From Acinetobacter calcoaceticus (GTDB lineage Bacteria > Pseudomonadota > Gammaproteobacteria > Pseudomonadales > Moraxellaceae), in assembly GCF_004345325.1 (NCBI RefSeq), contig NZ_SLVJ01000002.1, forward strand, positions 1 through 64,000: 64,000 nt of DNA, given 5' to 3'. The notes beneath the pieces are model-generated. The model had not been told where the DNA came from, did not search any database, and worked only from the letters and a program-made list of their open reading frames with translations. This document shows, in pieces, positions 34,558 through 44,377 of this stretch (within the stretch, counting starts at the first letter, position 1; every line of letters begins with the position of its first letter). The position numbers and the translations under genes are program-made.

Positions 34558-35031
34558 TTAGGTGAACTTCTGTGCTACTTTTCGGCTCGTGTGTTGTGTT
34601 GGCACAATCGCAGTGCCATAAGCAAAGACTTCAACCATACCGCCTTGCATCCCCAATTCACTGGTGCTGAGGCGTAACCCTAATATTTGAGTTGCGCCCA
34701 TTTTTTCAGCTTCAAGCTTGAGCCGAATCACCGCTTCACGGCGAGCACGTTCGACTACACTTTCATAAGCAGTGAGACGGCCACCAAAGAAATTTTGGAT
34801 ATTGGCAATGACCATTTTAAAATAATCATGTGAAATGACCACATTGCTGCTGATCAATTGACCTGAGTCTACAGAGGTCTTGAAACGGCTAACATCGAGT
34901 TGGATATGCCGCAATCGCTGTTCTTGTTCATCGAGTTGTTTGAGGTGCTTAAGCTCCACATAACGACCCACACTCCAGCCCAAGATAAACAGAAAAACAA
35001 ATAGGCCGATTTTAAAAATCAAAGCATCCAT
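34558..35031 (-). CDS. YbjQ/UPF0145-family protein with N-terminal membrane anchor
   Basis: A 157-residue protein. An N-terminal membrane helix (IFKIGLFVFLFILGWSVGRYV, truncated here for length) leads to a short coiled coil (LDEQEQRLRHIQLDVSRFK) and a YbjQ domain: VVISHDYFKMVIANIQNFFGG, VERARREAVIRLKLEAEKMGA, ILGLRLSTSEL, VEVFAYGTAIV. The family forms beta-sheet pentamers of unknown function. It lies 4 bp from the second YbjQ gene at its 5' side, the two being cotranscribed. Anchored forms are less common than free ones. Confidence 0.85.
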   Translation of the reverse strand: MDALIFKIGLFVFLFILGWSVGRYVELKHLKQLDEQEQRLRHIQLDVSRFKTSVDSGQLISSNVVISHDYFKMVIANIQNFFGGRLTAYESVVERARREAVIRLKLEAEKMGATQILGLRLSTSELGMQGGMVEVFAYGTAIVPTQHTSRKVAQKFT

Positions 35032-35034
35032 TGT

Positions 35035-35391
35035 TTATCCTTGAGGAGCAAATGGGTCAGGAAGGCGTGCTCCAAGGGGTTCGATGATCACAGCTGTGCC
35101 ATAGACGAACAGTTCCGAAGCACCTTGGGCAATATTTGAGGTTGAAAAACGAATACCCACCACGGCATTGGCACCGAGGGCTTGGGCTTTTTCTATCATG
35201 CGTTGCATGGCTTCTTGACGTGATTCTTCAAGTAATTCGGTATAGCCTTTGAGCTCACCACCGACGATATTTTTAAGGCCTGCCATCAGGTCACGTCCAA
35301 CGTGTTTACTTCTGACCGTACTGCCATAGACCACATCTAATTGACGAACAATCTGGTGACCTGGGAAATTTTCTAAATTACTCAGTTGCAT
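35035..35391 (-). CDS. YbjQ/UPF0145-family protein
   Basis: About 118 residues, a free YbjQ domain: MQLSNLENFPGHQIVRQLDV, VYGSTVRSKHVGRDLMAGL, KNIVGGELKGYTELLEESR, AQALGANAVVGIRFSTSNI and LFVYGTAVIIEP. The whole length matches the usual 105-110 residues when started at ATG 35391. Earlier in-frame codons (to 35451) have no family support. It is upstream of and nearly abuts the membrane-anchored paralogue; together they may form a mixed oligomer. Function unknown. Confidence 0.9.
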   Translation of the reverse strand: MQLSNLENFPGHQIVRQLDVVYGSTVRSKHVGRDLMAGLKNIVGGELKGYTELLEESRQEAMQRMIEKAQALGANAVVGIRFSTSNIAQGASELFVYGTAVIIEPLGARLPDPFAPQG

Positions 35392-35516
35392 GTGTTTTGT
35401 GTTCTTATTTAAAGGGTGATTCAACATAGAAAATTTCAGTGTAAATTGCAACTTGGTTTTGATATATAGCCTTAATATATTGCAAGGAGTATTGCGCTTT
35501 AGCCTTTATTAAGTGT

Positions 35517-35545
35517 AAAAAAAACTCACCGAAGTGAGTTTTTTT
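35517..35545. terminator. Bidirectional terminator after adeK
   Basis: AAAAAAAACTCAC and GTGAGTTTTTTT around a CGAA loop, 18 bp beyond the adeK stop. A/T runs on both sides fit adeIJK (minus strand); the other neighbour, the YbjQ pair, reads away. Confidence 0.88.
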
Positions 35546-35563
35546 CAATGATGCAATCTCAGC

Positions 35564-37039
35564 TTACTGAGTTTTATTGCGTTCATCTTTGTGATATTTC
35601 ATTTCTGAACTTGAAGCAGGATAAACCACTTGATCGCTAGTGCTGGTTTTTAGACCGCCGCCCAAGGTTTTATACAGTTCAACTTGATTGTTCAAATTGG
35701 CTTGCTCAAGTAACAATAGGCCTTGTTCCGCACTATAGGTAGAACGCTGTGCATCCAATACAGTCAAGAAGCTATCGATTCCAGAGCGGAAACGTGCATC
35801 AGACAATTTGTATGTGGTTCTACTGGCATCAACCAAACGGCGTTGAGCAGACAGACGATCACCAATATTTTGGCGAGTCGCCAAAGCATCGTTGACCTCA
35901 CGGAAAGCCGATTGGATCGCTTTTTCATAATCCGTCACTGCAATTTGCTGATCGGTTTCTGAAATCTTGATATTGGCTTTGCGTGTGCCCCAGTCAAAGA
36001 TTGGCAAATTCAAACTTGGGCCTACAGACCAAGCAAAATTGCCAGACTTAAACATATTATCTAAATCTGAAGATGCATAACCCGCAGAACCGGTGAGGGT
36101 AATGGTCGGATACAAACTTGCACGCGCAGCACCAATATTGGCACCTGCAGCACTGAGTTTGTATTCAGCAGTTTTGATATCAGGGCGGTTTTGCAACAGA
36201 TCACTGCTTAAACCGGTACCAATCGCCTTGGCATTGGTGATTTGAGCAACACGTTGTTTCGGCAGCAAATTATCACTTACAGTTTGTCCAACCAAGAGGT
36301 TGAGTAAGTTCTGTGCTTGCGCAATTTGGGTTTTGAAATTGGCCACATCGTTGCGTGCAGTTTCAACCAAAATTTGTGCCTGACGCAGTGGTAGCTCACT
36401 GTCGATTCCCACATCAAAACGTTTTTTGTTCAGATTATAAGAATCTTGCTGTGCCTTAAAGGTTTGCTCAGCCAGTTTCAATTGCGCACTGGCAAATGAA
36501 TAGCTTAACCAAGCTTGCGACACTTGACCGATTAACGCAATTTGGGTCGCATCTCTAGAACTTTGCGTAGACAAATAGTTGTCTAGGGCATTGTCTTTTA
36601 AGCTACGCACACGTCCCCAAAAGTCCAACTCATAATTAGTCACCCCAAGACCAACTTGATAAGTCGAATATGGATTGTTTGGGTTGACCGCAGGTGAGAC
36701 TTGACGTAACACGCTACCGCTGGCACCAATCGTCGGTAACTGATTGTTTTCAGTAATCTGATACTGTTGCTGGGCGCGTTGAATATTCAAGGCCGCTTTG
36801 CGTAAATCACGGTTATTGACCAATGCCAAATCAATCACTTGTAATAAGCGTTGGTCTGAAAAAAAGTCTTTATATCCCGTTTCTGCAATCGACGTTCCTG
36901 AAGCACCGTTGATATAACCGGTCGGAATGTTGGCTTGAGCGATGGGCTCTGGGCCGCGCATACTTTGGCATGCTGCCAAAGAAAGCGCGAGTGCAGATAC
37001 CGCAATGCTACGACCTGTAATAGACCATAAGTTTTGCAT
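35564..37039 (-). CDS. adeK: AdeK, outer-membrane channel of the AdeIJK efflux pump
   Basis: A 491-residue TolC/OprM-type outer-membrane lipoprotein. The signal peptide ends in a lipobox at LAAC (Cys near 24), followed by SMRGPEPI. Helical hairpins contain YELDFWGRVRSLKDNALD, FDVGIDSELPLRQAQILVET and FNLPIFDWG-like SLNLPIFDWGTRKA. The final DAQRSTYSAEQGLLLLEQAN and GGGLK segments are typical. The ATG at 37039 shares its base with the adeJ stop (TGATG). The longer frame begins at GTG 37042. AdeIJK gives Acinetobacter its intrinsic multidrug resistance. Confidence 0.93.
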   Translation of the reverse strand: MQNLWSITGRSIAVSALALSLAACQSMRGPEPIAQANIPTGYINGASGTSIAETGYKDFFSDQRLLQVIDLALVNNRDLRKAALNIQRAQQQYQITENNQLPTIGASGSVLRQVSPAVNPNNPYSTYQVGLGVTNYELDFWGRVRSLKDNALDNYLSTQSSRDATQIALIGQVSQAWLSYSFASAQLKLAEQTFKAQQDSYNLNKKRFDVGIDSELPLRQAQILVETARNDVANFKTQIAQAQNLLNLLVGQTVSDNLLPKQRVAQITNAKAIGTGLSSDLLQNRPDIKTAEYKLSAAGANIGAARASLYPTITLTGSAGYASSDLDNMFKSGNFAWSVGPSLNLPIFDWGTRKANIKISETDQQIAVTDYEKAIQSAFREVNDALATRQNIGDRLSAQRRLVDASRTTYKLSDARFRSGIDSFLTVLDAQRSTYSAEQGLLLLEQANLNNQVELYKTLGGGLKTSTSDQVVYPASSSEMKYHKDERNKTQ

Positions 37040-40000
37040 CACGATGATTGCTCCTGATTAATGGTTGGCTTAGGTTTGTACTTAAAGATACTTCGGATCC
37101 ATACAAAGAATACTGGAATGAAGAAGATACCTAAAAGAGTAGAACTAATTACCCCACCAAGTACACCAAATCCGACAGAGTGTTGGCTACCTGCACCAGC
37201 ACCTGAAGAGAGAGCCAGTGGTAGTACACCAAAACCGAAGGCGAGGGTGGTCATGATGATTGGGCGTAGACGCATACGTGCAGCATGTAGCGTCGCTTCA
37301 AAGAGTTCTTGACCTTCTTCCTGTAGTTCTTTGGCAAACTCTACAATTAAGATCGCGTTCTTCGCGGATAGACCAATTACGGCAACCATCGCTACAAAGA
37401 AGTAGATGTTATTGGATAAGTTTGGATCTTCTTTTATTGTCATACCAGTAAAGGTTAATGCAACTGCACCGACGATGCCGAGTGGAACCACCAATAGTAC
37501 TGAGAATGGAATCGACCAGCTCTCATACAAGGCTGCAAGACACAAGAAGACAATGAGCAAAGAAAGCACCATCAAAGCCGGTGTTTGAGCACCAGAATCA
37601 CGTTCTTCAAGCGATAGACCTGTCCACTCATAGTCAAATCCGGTGAGACCCATTGCAGGAAGTTTATCAAAGATTTCTTCCATGGCGATCATGGCATCAC
37701 CTGAGCTGATCCCCGTTGCTGGCATCCCTTGAATATTCATGGATGCAACACCGTTATAACGCTCTAGACGAGGAGAACCATAGCTCCATTCGCCAGTGGT
37801 AAAGGCTGAGAATGGAACCATTTCACCTTTATTATTGCGAACATACCACTTGTTGAGATCTTCAGGCATCATCCGTGCATTGGCTTCACCTTGCACATAG
37901 ACTTTTTTCACACGACCGCGATCGACGAAGTCATTGATATAGGTCCCACCCCAAGCCATGCTCATGGTGGTACTGATATCAGCAATACTGACACCCATGG
38001 CACCCGCTTGCGCCTGATCAACATTGATTTGGAACTGTGGTGTATCTTCTTGTCCGTTTGGACGTACACCCATTAAGCGTACGTCTTTAGACGCCATGCC
38101 TAAAATCGCATTACGTGCAGCCAGTAATTTCTCATGGCCTTGACCCGAAACATCTTTGAGTTGGATGTCAAAACCAGATGACACGCCCAATTCAGGCATC
38201 GCTGGTAACTGTAAAGGCATAATATATGAAGCATCTTTCAGCATCATATTTAAAGCCATACCACGTTTGATCAATGCACCGACTTTTTGTTCAGGTGTGG
38301 TACGCACACTCCAGTCTTTTAACTTAATAAAGGCCAGACCGGCGTTTTGACCGACCCCAGTGAAGGAGAAACCAGTCACACTGAACACAGATTCAACAGA
38401 GTCTTTTTCTTGCTCTCTGAAGTAACTCGACATTGCATCAACGGTTTTACCTGTACGATCCAAGGTGGCATTCGGTGGTAGTTGTACCAAGGTCAAGACT
38501 ACACCCTGATCTTCTTCAGGTAAGAATGATGATGGCAATACTTTAAATAAACCGATCATGCCCGCGATGACCACAATATAGACCACACCTGAAAACAGTT
38601 TGTTATGGGTCATACGATTGACACCATTTTGATAACTGTCTGCAGTTTTATCAAAGACACGGTTGAACCATGCAAAGAAGCGGCTAAAAATATTGTTGCT
38701 TGGTTTGGCCAGTGGATCATGCTGTTTTAGAATGGTCGCACACAAGGCTGGGGTAAAGGTTAGGGCCACGATCAATGACAAGATCATTGCTGTCACCAAG
38801 GTAATCGAGAACTGACGATAAATTACCCCTGTGGTACCACTAAAGAATGCCATCGGTACAAATACCGCGGTCAATACGCTGGTGATCCCGATCAGTGCCC
38901 CTGAGATTTGCTTCATGGACACTTCGGTGGCGGTGACAGGGTCGAGGTGATCATCCACCATGAGCCGTTCCACGTTCTCGACCACAACGATCGCATCATC
39001 GACCAGTAGACCAATGGCCAGTACCATGGCAAACATGGTTAAAGTGTTGATGCTAAAACCAAATACGTTAATCACCGCAAAGGTACCCAACACCACCACT
39101 GGAATCGCCATGGTTGGGATAATGGTTGCGCGCCAGTTCTGTAAGAACAAGAACATCACCAAGAATACCAATAACACGGCTTCAAATAGGGTTTTGACCA
39201 CCGATTTGATTGAGAGTTCAATAAATGGTGTGGTATCAAAGGCAAGCGTATCTTCCATGCCAGCAGGATAGGCTCTACGCAGTTCAACTAAACGAGCTTC
39301 AACCGCTTTTGCCGTGTCGAGTGCGTTGGCACCTGTTGCAAGTTTAATCGCAACACCGCCCGCAGGCTTACCATTGAACTTAGAGTCAAACTGATAGTTG
39401 TCTGAACCCAGTTCTACACGCGCTACATCAGATAACAGTACTTGTGCACCAGAACCTGAGTTTTTAAGAAAGATATTTTTAAACTGTTCAGGTGTTTGCA
39501 GCATACTTTGCGCATTTACCGTAGCATTTAAGACTTGGCCTTCAACCGAAGGTGCGCCACCCAATTGACCGACCGCAACTTGCGCGTTTTGTGCGCGTAT
39601 GGCATTGGCGACATCATTTGGGGTGATGTTGAAGCTGTTCATTTTGGCAGGGTCGAGCCATACGCGCATCGCATATGAACCACCAAACACTTGAATCTCA
39701 CCGACACCCGCAACACGACTTAGTGGCTCAGAGATATTTGAGTTTACAAAGTCTTTAATATCGGCACCGGACAGGCTGCTGTCTGGTGAGTGAAATGCAA
39801 TCACCTGTAAGAAGCTGGCGCCTGATTTGGTCACCCTGACACCTTGACGTTGTACGTCAGCAGGCAGCAGTGCTGTAGCAGATTGGAGTTTGTTTTGGAC
39901 TTGGACCTGGGCAATATCAGGATCAACACCTTGGTTGAAGTTGATATTAATCGAGGCCTGGCCGTTACTCGCACTGTTTGACGAGATATAGCGTAGGCCA

Positions 40001-40218
40001 TCCAGACCGTTCATTTGTTGTTCAATAATCTGCGTCACTGTGTTTTCTACAGTTTGAGCAGATGCACCTGGATAAGTCGCAGAAATCGTGACCGTTGGTG
40101 GTGCAATCGTTGGATACTGTGCAATGGGCATGTTGGTCAGGGTAATGACCCCTGCCAGCATAATCACCAATGCAATCACCCAAGCAAAAATTGGGCGATG
40201 GATAAAAAATTGAGCCAT
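37039..40218 (-). CDS. adeJ: AdeJ, RND inner-membrane drug:H+ antiporter
   Basis: A 1059-residue RND transporter of the HAE1 group. It has twelve helices, with two large periplasmic loops after helices 1 and 7. The N-terminus MAQFFIHRPIFAWVIALVIM is standard. The proton-relay pair Asp-Asp is in AIGLLVDDAIVVVENVERLM, and FVMFLFLQNWRAT-like and SAKNAILIVEFAKELQ signatures are intact. Overall sequence reads as AdeJ rather than AdeB, given the adjacent K-type channel gene. It overlaps adeK by one to three bases. No disruption is seen. Confidence 0.94.
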   Translation of the reverse strand: MAQFFIHRPIFAWVIALVIMLAGVITLTNMPIAQYPTIAPPTVTISATYPGASAQTVENTVTQIIEQQMNGLDGLRYISSNSASNGQASININFNQGVDPDIAQVQVQNKLQSATALLPADVQRQGVRVTKSGASFLQVIAFHSPDSSLSGADIKDFVNSNISEPLSRVAGVGEIQVFGGSYAMRVWLDPAKMNSFNITPNDVANAIRAQNAQVAVGQLGGAPSVEGQVLNATVNAQSMLQTPEQFKNIFLKNSGSGAQVLLSDVARVELGSDNYQFDSKFNGKPAGGVAIKLATGANALDTAKAVEARLVELRRAYPAGMEDTLAFDTTPFIELSIKSVVKTLFEAVLLVFLVMFLFLQNWRATIIPTMAIPVVVLGTFAVINVFGFSINTLTMFAMVLAIGLLVDDAIVVVENVERLMVDDHLDPVTATEVSMKQISGALIGITSVLTAVFVPMAFFSGTTGVIYRQFSITLVTAMILSLIVALTFTPALCATILKQHDPLAKPSNNIFSRFFAWFNRVFDKTADSYQNGVNRMTHNKLFSGVVYIVVIAGMIGLFKVLPSSFLPEEDQGVVLTLVQLPPNATLDRTGKTVDAMSSYFREQEKDSVESVFSVTGFSFTGVGQNAGLAFIKLKDWSVRTTPEQKVGALIKRGMALNMMLKDASYIMPLQLPAMPELGVSSGFDIQLKDVSGQGHEKLLAARNAILGMASKDVRLMGVRPNGQEDTPQFQINVDQAQAGAMGVSIADISTTMSMAWGGTYINDFVDRGRVKKVYVQGEANARMMPEDLNKWYVRNNKGEMVPFSAFTTGEWSYGSPRLERYNGVASMNIQGMPATGISSGDAMIAMEEIFDKLPAMGLTGFDYEWTGLSLEERDSGAQTPALMVLSLLIVFLCLAALYESWSIPFSVLLVVPLGIVGAVALTFTGMTIKEDPNLSNNIYFFVAMVAVIGLSAKNAILIVEFAKELQEEGQELFEATLHAARMRLRPIIMTTLAFGFGVLPLALSSGAGAGSQHSVGFGVLGGVISSTLLGIFFIPVFFVWIRSIFKYKPKPTINQEQSS

Positions 40219-40230
40219 TGAGTCTACCCC

Positions 40231-41520
40231 TTATGCTTTTGAAGTAGCTTTTTGTTCAGGTGCTGGTGCAGATGCAGGTTGAGCCGTATTTGCTTGTTTA
40301 GCAGCCTCAGGCTGAGCAGCAGGTTTAGCGGCTGCAGCCGGTTGCGCACCAGGTGCCGCGGCTTGAGGTTGATATGGCTTCGCTGTTACTGACTGCTCGG
40401 GTTTTATTTTTGCATTACCATCGACGATGATTTTATCGCCGGCTTTAAGCCCGCTAGTCACGATCCAATCCTTACCTTGCACCCCAGAGGTGGTCACAGG
40501 ACGTGGTTCGACTTGTCCTTTGGCATTGACGATCATCGCCATGGCTTGACCAGTAGGCGTGCGCGTGATTGCAGCTTGTGGAACTAAGATGGCATCTGGA
40601 ATCACACCCTGTACGATTTGCGCATTGGCAAACATACCAGGAAGCAACAAACCATTCGGGTTTGAAAAAACTGCACGAATAGTCACAGTCCCAGTTTCAG
40701 AATTAACACTGGCATCAGAGAAAGCAAGATCCCCTTCAATCGGGTAAATACTGCCATCTTCAAGTTTTAAACGCACTTTACTGTTGTTGGGATTGTTGAG
40801 ATTTCCAGAACTAACCTGATTTTTTAGGCGTAACAATTCAGCACTGGACTGGTTGATATCGACATAGATCGGATTAAGTTGCTGAATCGTAACTAAAGCA
40901 TTGGCTTGATTGGCGGTGACCAACGCACCAGCAGTGACGCTAGAACGGTTGGTTTTACCCGAGATCGGCGCACGTACAGTTGAATAGCCCAATGAAATTT
41001 GTGCATTTTTCAAGATGGCTTGTGAAGCAGCAACATCAGCTTCAGCCAATTGAACCTGCGCCGCAATATCATCGTACTCTTGTTTAGAAACCGCATTAAT
41101 ACCCACAAGTTGGCTATAACGCTTGGCTTTGACACGTAGAGAGTTGAGATTGGCTTGTTGACGAAGTAATGCCGCTTTAGCGTTATCTAAACTGGCACGA
41201 TTGGCACTAGAGTCGATTTCGTACAGCGGTTGGCCTTCACGTACAAAGCTACCTTCAGCAAACAAGCGCTTTAAAATCACACCGCTGGCTTGCGGACGCA
41301 CTTCAGAAATTTGATAGGCCGAAGTACGACCTGACAATTCAATTTTTTGTTCGATACTCTGTGGTTGAGCAACAATGACACCAACTTCAGCCGGCGGCAT
41401 TTTTTGGGCAGCAGCAGCTTGCTGTGCATCCTTGGGATCTTTGCTGCAACCGACAAGTGCAATACTTGTTGCTAAAGCACAAGCAGTAAGGGCAGGTGCC
41501 CAAAGCTTTGCCGACATCAT
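40231..41520 (-). CDS. adeI: AdeI, periplasmic adaptor of the AdeIJK pump
   Basis: A 429-residue membrane fusion protein. A lipoprotein signal ends in LVGC (Cys near 25). The lipoyl and hairpin regions are SEVRPQASGVILKRLFAEGS and VREGQPLYEID with a helical hairpin to ISLGYSTVRAPISGKTNRS. The beta-barrel and membrane-proximal domains follow (LLPGMFANAQIVQG, ILVPQAAITRTPTG). The C-terminus carries a long Ala/Pro/Gln-rich low-complexity tail (from about residue 385) that seems expanded relative to the usual 416 residues. AGGTGG precedes the ATG. It leads adeI-adeJ-adeK, with 12 bp to adeJ. Confidence 0.94.
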   Translation of the reverse strand: MMSAKLWAPALTACALATSIALVGCSKDPKDAQQAAAAQKMPPAEVGVIVAQPQSIEQKIELSGRTSAYQISEVRPQASGVILKRLFAEGSFVREGQPLYEIDSSANRASLDNAKAALLRQQANLNSLRVKAKRYSQLVGINAVSKQEYDDIAAQVQLAEADVAASQAILKNAQISLGYSTVRAPISGKTNRSSVTAGALVTANQANALVTIQQLNPIYVDINQSSAELLRLKNQVSSGNLNNPNNSKVRLKLEDGSIYPIEGDLAFSDASVNSETGTVTIRAVFSNPNGLLLPGMFANAQIVQGVIPDAILVPQAAITRTPTGQAMAMIVNAKGQVEPRPVTTSGVQGKDWIVTSGLKAGDKIIVDGNAKIKPEQSVTAKPYQPQAAAPGAQPAAAAKPAAQPEAAKQANTAQPASAPAPEQKATSKA

Positions 41521-41544
41521 TATTCCACCTCGTTTAGATCTACT

Positions 41545-42159
41545 CTAAATAAATTTGTTCTTAAAAATAAATTGCGAAAATACTAGTCTTAGCATTGCAA
41601 TCCACATAAACCCGATACCCCAACCTGCAAGTACATCTGTTAGATAGTGAGCACCCAGATAAATTCTGGATATTCCCATCGCAATCCACCACAAGCAAGC
41701 TAGAAATATTATCACTCTAACGCGTGAATGTTTATGAAAAATAAACACTATTAAAGCAGAGAGCGTTGCCGCATAGATACTATGGGCGCTTGGAAAAGAG
41801 GCGCCATATGTTTCAATCATGGGTTGGATAAAATCAGGTCGTGGGCGATGAATGGCATATTTTAAAACCCAACCTATCACGGCACTTCCTAAAACACCTA
41901 CCACGATAAAATATATATTCGAGAAGTTTTTTGATCGAATTTGCCATATACAGCACAAAGTACTGACCAATAATACGGCAGGCAATCCCCCGAATAAAGA
42001 TAAAAATACGGCAATTACATCGAGAAACGGAGTGCGTTCTAAGCTCATCCACACCAAGAGCGCATGATCTAACTGTTGGAAGCTAGAGAGATGAAGTCCG
42101 ATACTGCCGATACTTAATCCAACACAACCTAAGATGAAAACAAGATAGGGCATATGCAT
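41545..42159 (-). CDS. PAP2-family lipid phosphatase
   Basis: A 204-residue integral membrane phosphatase. The three PAP2 motifs are complete: KYAIHRPRPDF, FPSAHSIYA, and SRIYLGAHYLTDVLAGW. Six hydrophobic segments are expected. It probably dephosphorylates undecaprenyl pyrophosphate or phosphatidic-type lipids. It lies 24 bp downstream-side of adeI on the same strand; upstream of it a 150-bp gap leads to the recombinase-like gene. Alternative ATG at 42153 is possible. Confidence 0.9.
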   Translation of the reverse strand: MHMPYLVFILGCVGLSIGSIGLHLSSFQQLDHALLVWMSLERTPFLDVIAVFLSLFGGLPAVLLVSTLCCIWQIRSKNFSNIYFIVVGVLGSAVIGWVLKYAIHRPRPDFIQPMIETYGASFPSAHSIYAATLSALIVFIFHKHSRVRVIIFLACLWWIAMGISRIYLGAHYLTDVLAGWGIGFMWIAMLRLVFSQFIFKNKFI

Positions 42160-42311
42160 GGCCTTGATGATGAATCGTAATTCTAAAATGACGAATACGG
42201 CAAAGTGTACTTACCAGTACACTTTTTTTCAAGAGCGCATAAACGACTAAATGATAATAATTACTTTTCAATAGCAGTTTAAATAAAATCCACATAAACA
42301 CAACAAATGAC

Positions 42312-44363
42312 TTACTTTTGGTTTTTAGATTGGGCTGAATCACTGTCTACGACCTGTACTGGCAGCTTGGGCGGCCAAAAGAAATCCATCGGTCGTGTAA
42401 AGAAATGGGTGATGACCAATTTGGCCAATGGCTTCCATTGCTCAAAGCGAACCCGTCGTGCCCGAAGTGCCACCACGACAGTGAGTGAGAAACTCACAAA
42501 TAAGTTGGTGACCCCGATGAGCAATACGCCAATAAAGGAGATAAAGATTAATCCTATATCCGGTGCGCCATTGGTACACATCAGGCCTTGGATAAAGTTT
42601 GCTGAGGCAAAGGCAATATGGCGGATATCGAGTGGAAGGCCCAAAATAAAGCCTAGCGTGCCCATACTACCCAGCATGATACCAAACAAGAAGTTACCGG
42701 CGAGCGCACCAAGATTACGTTCAATATAGTCGGAAAATTTATTGAGACGTGGCTGGCCCATCCAATGTTTTAGCCGATGATGGGCTTTAAGTCGTGGTCC
42801 AATCTTGCGGTAAATTGCTAGGTTATCGAAATATCCTGCGATCAATCCAGAGAGAAACAAACATACCCCTGCAATGGCAGCATGTGGAACCGCTAAAGAC
42901 GTAAAGGGATTTAAACTATGCAGTAGGGCATCAGCTTTGGCATGTTTGAGTAGCGGTTCATCCATACCGTACTGCCACAACACTGTGATTAAGGCAGCTG
43001 TAGGTATAGCGATGGAGATATTCCCCAAGATCGCCACAAATTGTGTTCGAATAATATTGACGATCAAACCGGCCAGTTCAGCGATTTGCGCTGTTTTCGA
43101 CCCTTTGCGTTGTTGCACTGTAGCCGCCAAAGCTGCCGCGGTCATGGCGGGTTGTTTGGTGGCAACGGTAAAGTGCAGCACATGGATCAGCATAAAGCCC
43201 AGAGAATAGTTCATGCTATACATAAAGGCTTGCATCATTGGGGCAAGGGTGAGCCTAGACATAAGGATCTTTAGCGTGGCCATGGTCGCAATAATCGCAC
43301 CAGCACCTGCCGCCGCCTTGTACATGCCTAAAAAGCCCTTTTTATCGGTACTTACATAGTGCTCACCGGTTTTACTGGCATTTTCCGTCACCTGTAAAGA
43401 GATCAACTCACTATTGGCAGCCAGTAATGAACGCACACTGTGTTCGCTGGTGTGGGCAATCACCAAGTCGCTGAGAAGTTCTCCCATGGCTTGGTAACGG
43501 GTGTCATAATGCTCCACCATGATGACCAATAATAATTCGATCCGATCTAGACATTGTTCTAATAACGAGAGTAAATAGGTCAGACTCATGCTGACCCCAA
43601 TGCGTTTGGTAGCGCGTCGAATCTTATGCACCACATCACGACATTGTTCAATCATCACCAAAGCCTGTGAGGCATCTGGGAGTTGAACTGCGGTATGACC
43701 GACTTGCTGGCGGTATTTTTTATATTGCTCGATATAATCGACAATTTCACGATTTTGGACTAAAAAAGGCGATTCATAATCGGAAAGTTCGGGTTGAGCA
43801 TTGATAAACTCTGGATACAGTCCAATGCCACTAATACGATAGGACAACACCGTGATTGCTTTGACGATTTCTTGTTCAATGCTATGAATTGCAGTGCTTT
43901 GATTATTGTATTGACCGAGTAGGCGAAATAGCGCGATCCAATCCTGATCCTGAATGTTTTCTAGCCAGTACTTATCCTCGTGTTCATAAAATACTTTGGC
44001 CAACAAATCATCCAAGAGCGATTCATTTTTCAATAAAGGTAGAAAATGTGCGCCAATACGTTGACTGAGTTGGTTCCAAAAACCATCTAAAGATAAGATC
44101 CCGCTGTCAGAATATAGACTGATTTGTTTGTAGCGATTGAGCAGTAATAGCAAATAGGCTTGAAAAGTTGATGCTGCATTGGGTGTACGCAGCAAGGCCT
44201 CCATCAGCGCCTGCATCTTGAGATGAATTTCGTTAATGTTCTTGCTGTCTGTTGGGCGTAGTCGTTGTACCAGCTCAATCAATATTTTTTCGTCAGGAAC
44301 GTTGGTGTTGATTTCCAACTGTTCCTGCATGTTTAGGAAGAGATCATTGAAATTGATATGCAT
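42312..44363 (-). CDS. 'SpecificRecomb'-family membrane protein (Gcr-like)
   Basis: A 683-residue protein matching the family named site-specific recombinase (PF10136, after Neisseria Gcr). The first 330 residues are helical and soluble, the rest has about six to seven hydrophobic helices (GAAIIATMATLKILM-type, FMYSMNYSLGFMLIHVLHFTV, AIPTAALITVLWQYG and FISFIGVLLIGVTNLFVSFSL). I see no tyrosine- or serine-recombinase active site, so the name is a legacy label. A membrane role is likelier. It starts at ATG 44363, 14 bp after the ispB stop, and is probably cotranscribed with it. Confidence 0.85.
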   Translation of the reverse strand: MHINFNDLFLNMQEQLEINTNVPDEKILIELVQRLRPTDSKNINEIHLKMQALMEALLRTPNAASTFQAYLLLLLNRYKQISLYSDSGILSLDGFWNQLSQRIGAHFLPLLKNESLLDDLLAKVFYEHEDKYWLENIQDQDWIALFRLLGQYNNQSTAIHSIEQEIVKAITVLSYRISGIGLYPEFINAQPELSDYESPFLVQNREIVDYIEQYKKYRQQVGHTAVQLPDASQALVMIEQCRDVVHKIRRATKRIGVSMSLTYLLSLLEQCLDRIELLLVIMVEHYDTRYQAMGELLSDLVIAHTSEHSVRSLLAANSELISLQVTENASKTGEHYVSTDKKGFLGMYKAAAGAGAIIATMATLKILMSRLTLAPMMQAFMYSMNYSLGFMLIHVLHFTVATKQPAMTAAALAATVQQRKGSKTAQIAELAGLIVNIIRTQFVAILGNISIAIPTAALITVLWQYGMDEPLLKHAKADALLHSLNPFTSLAVPHAAIAGVCLFLSGLIAGYFDNLAIYRKIGPRLKAHHRLKHWMGQPRLNKFSDYIERNLGALAGNFLFGIMLGSMGTLGFILGLPLDIRHIAFASANFIQGLMCTNGAPDIGLIFISFIGVLLIGVTNLFVSFSLTVVVALRARRVRFEQWKPLAKLVITHFFTRPMDFFWPPKLPVQVVDSDSAQSKNQK

Positions 44364-44377
44364 AGGCAAATTTAATT

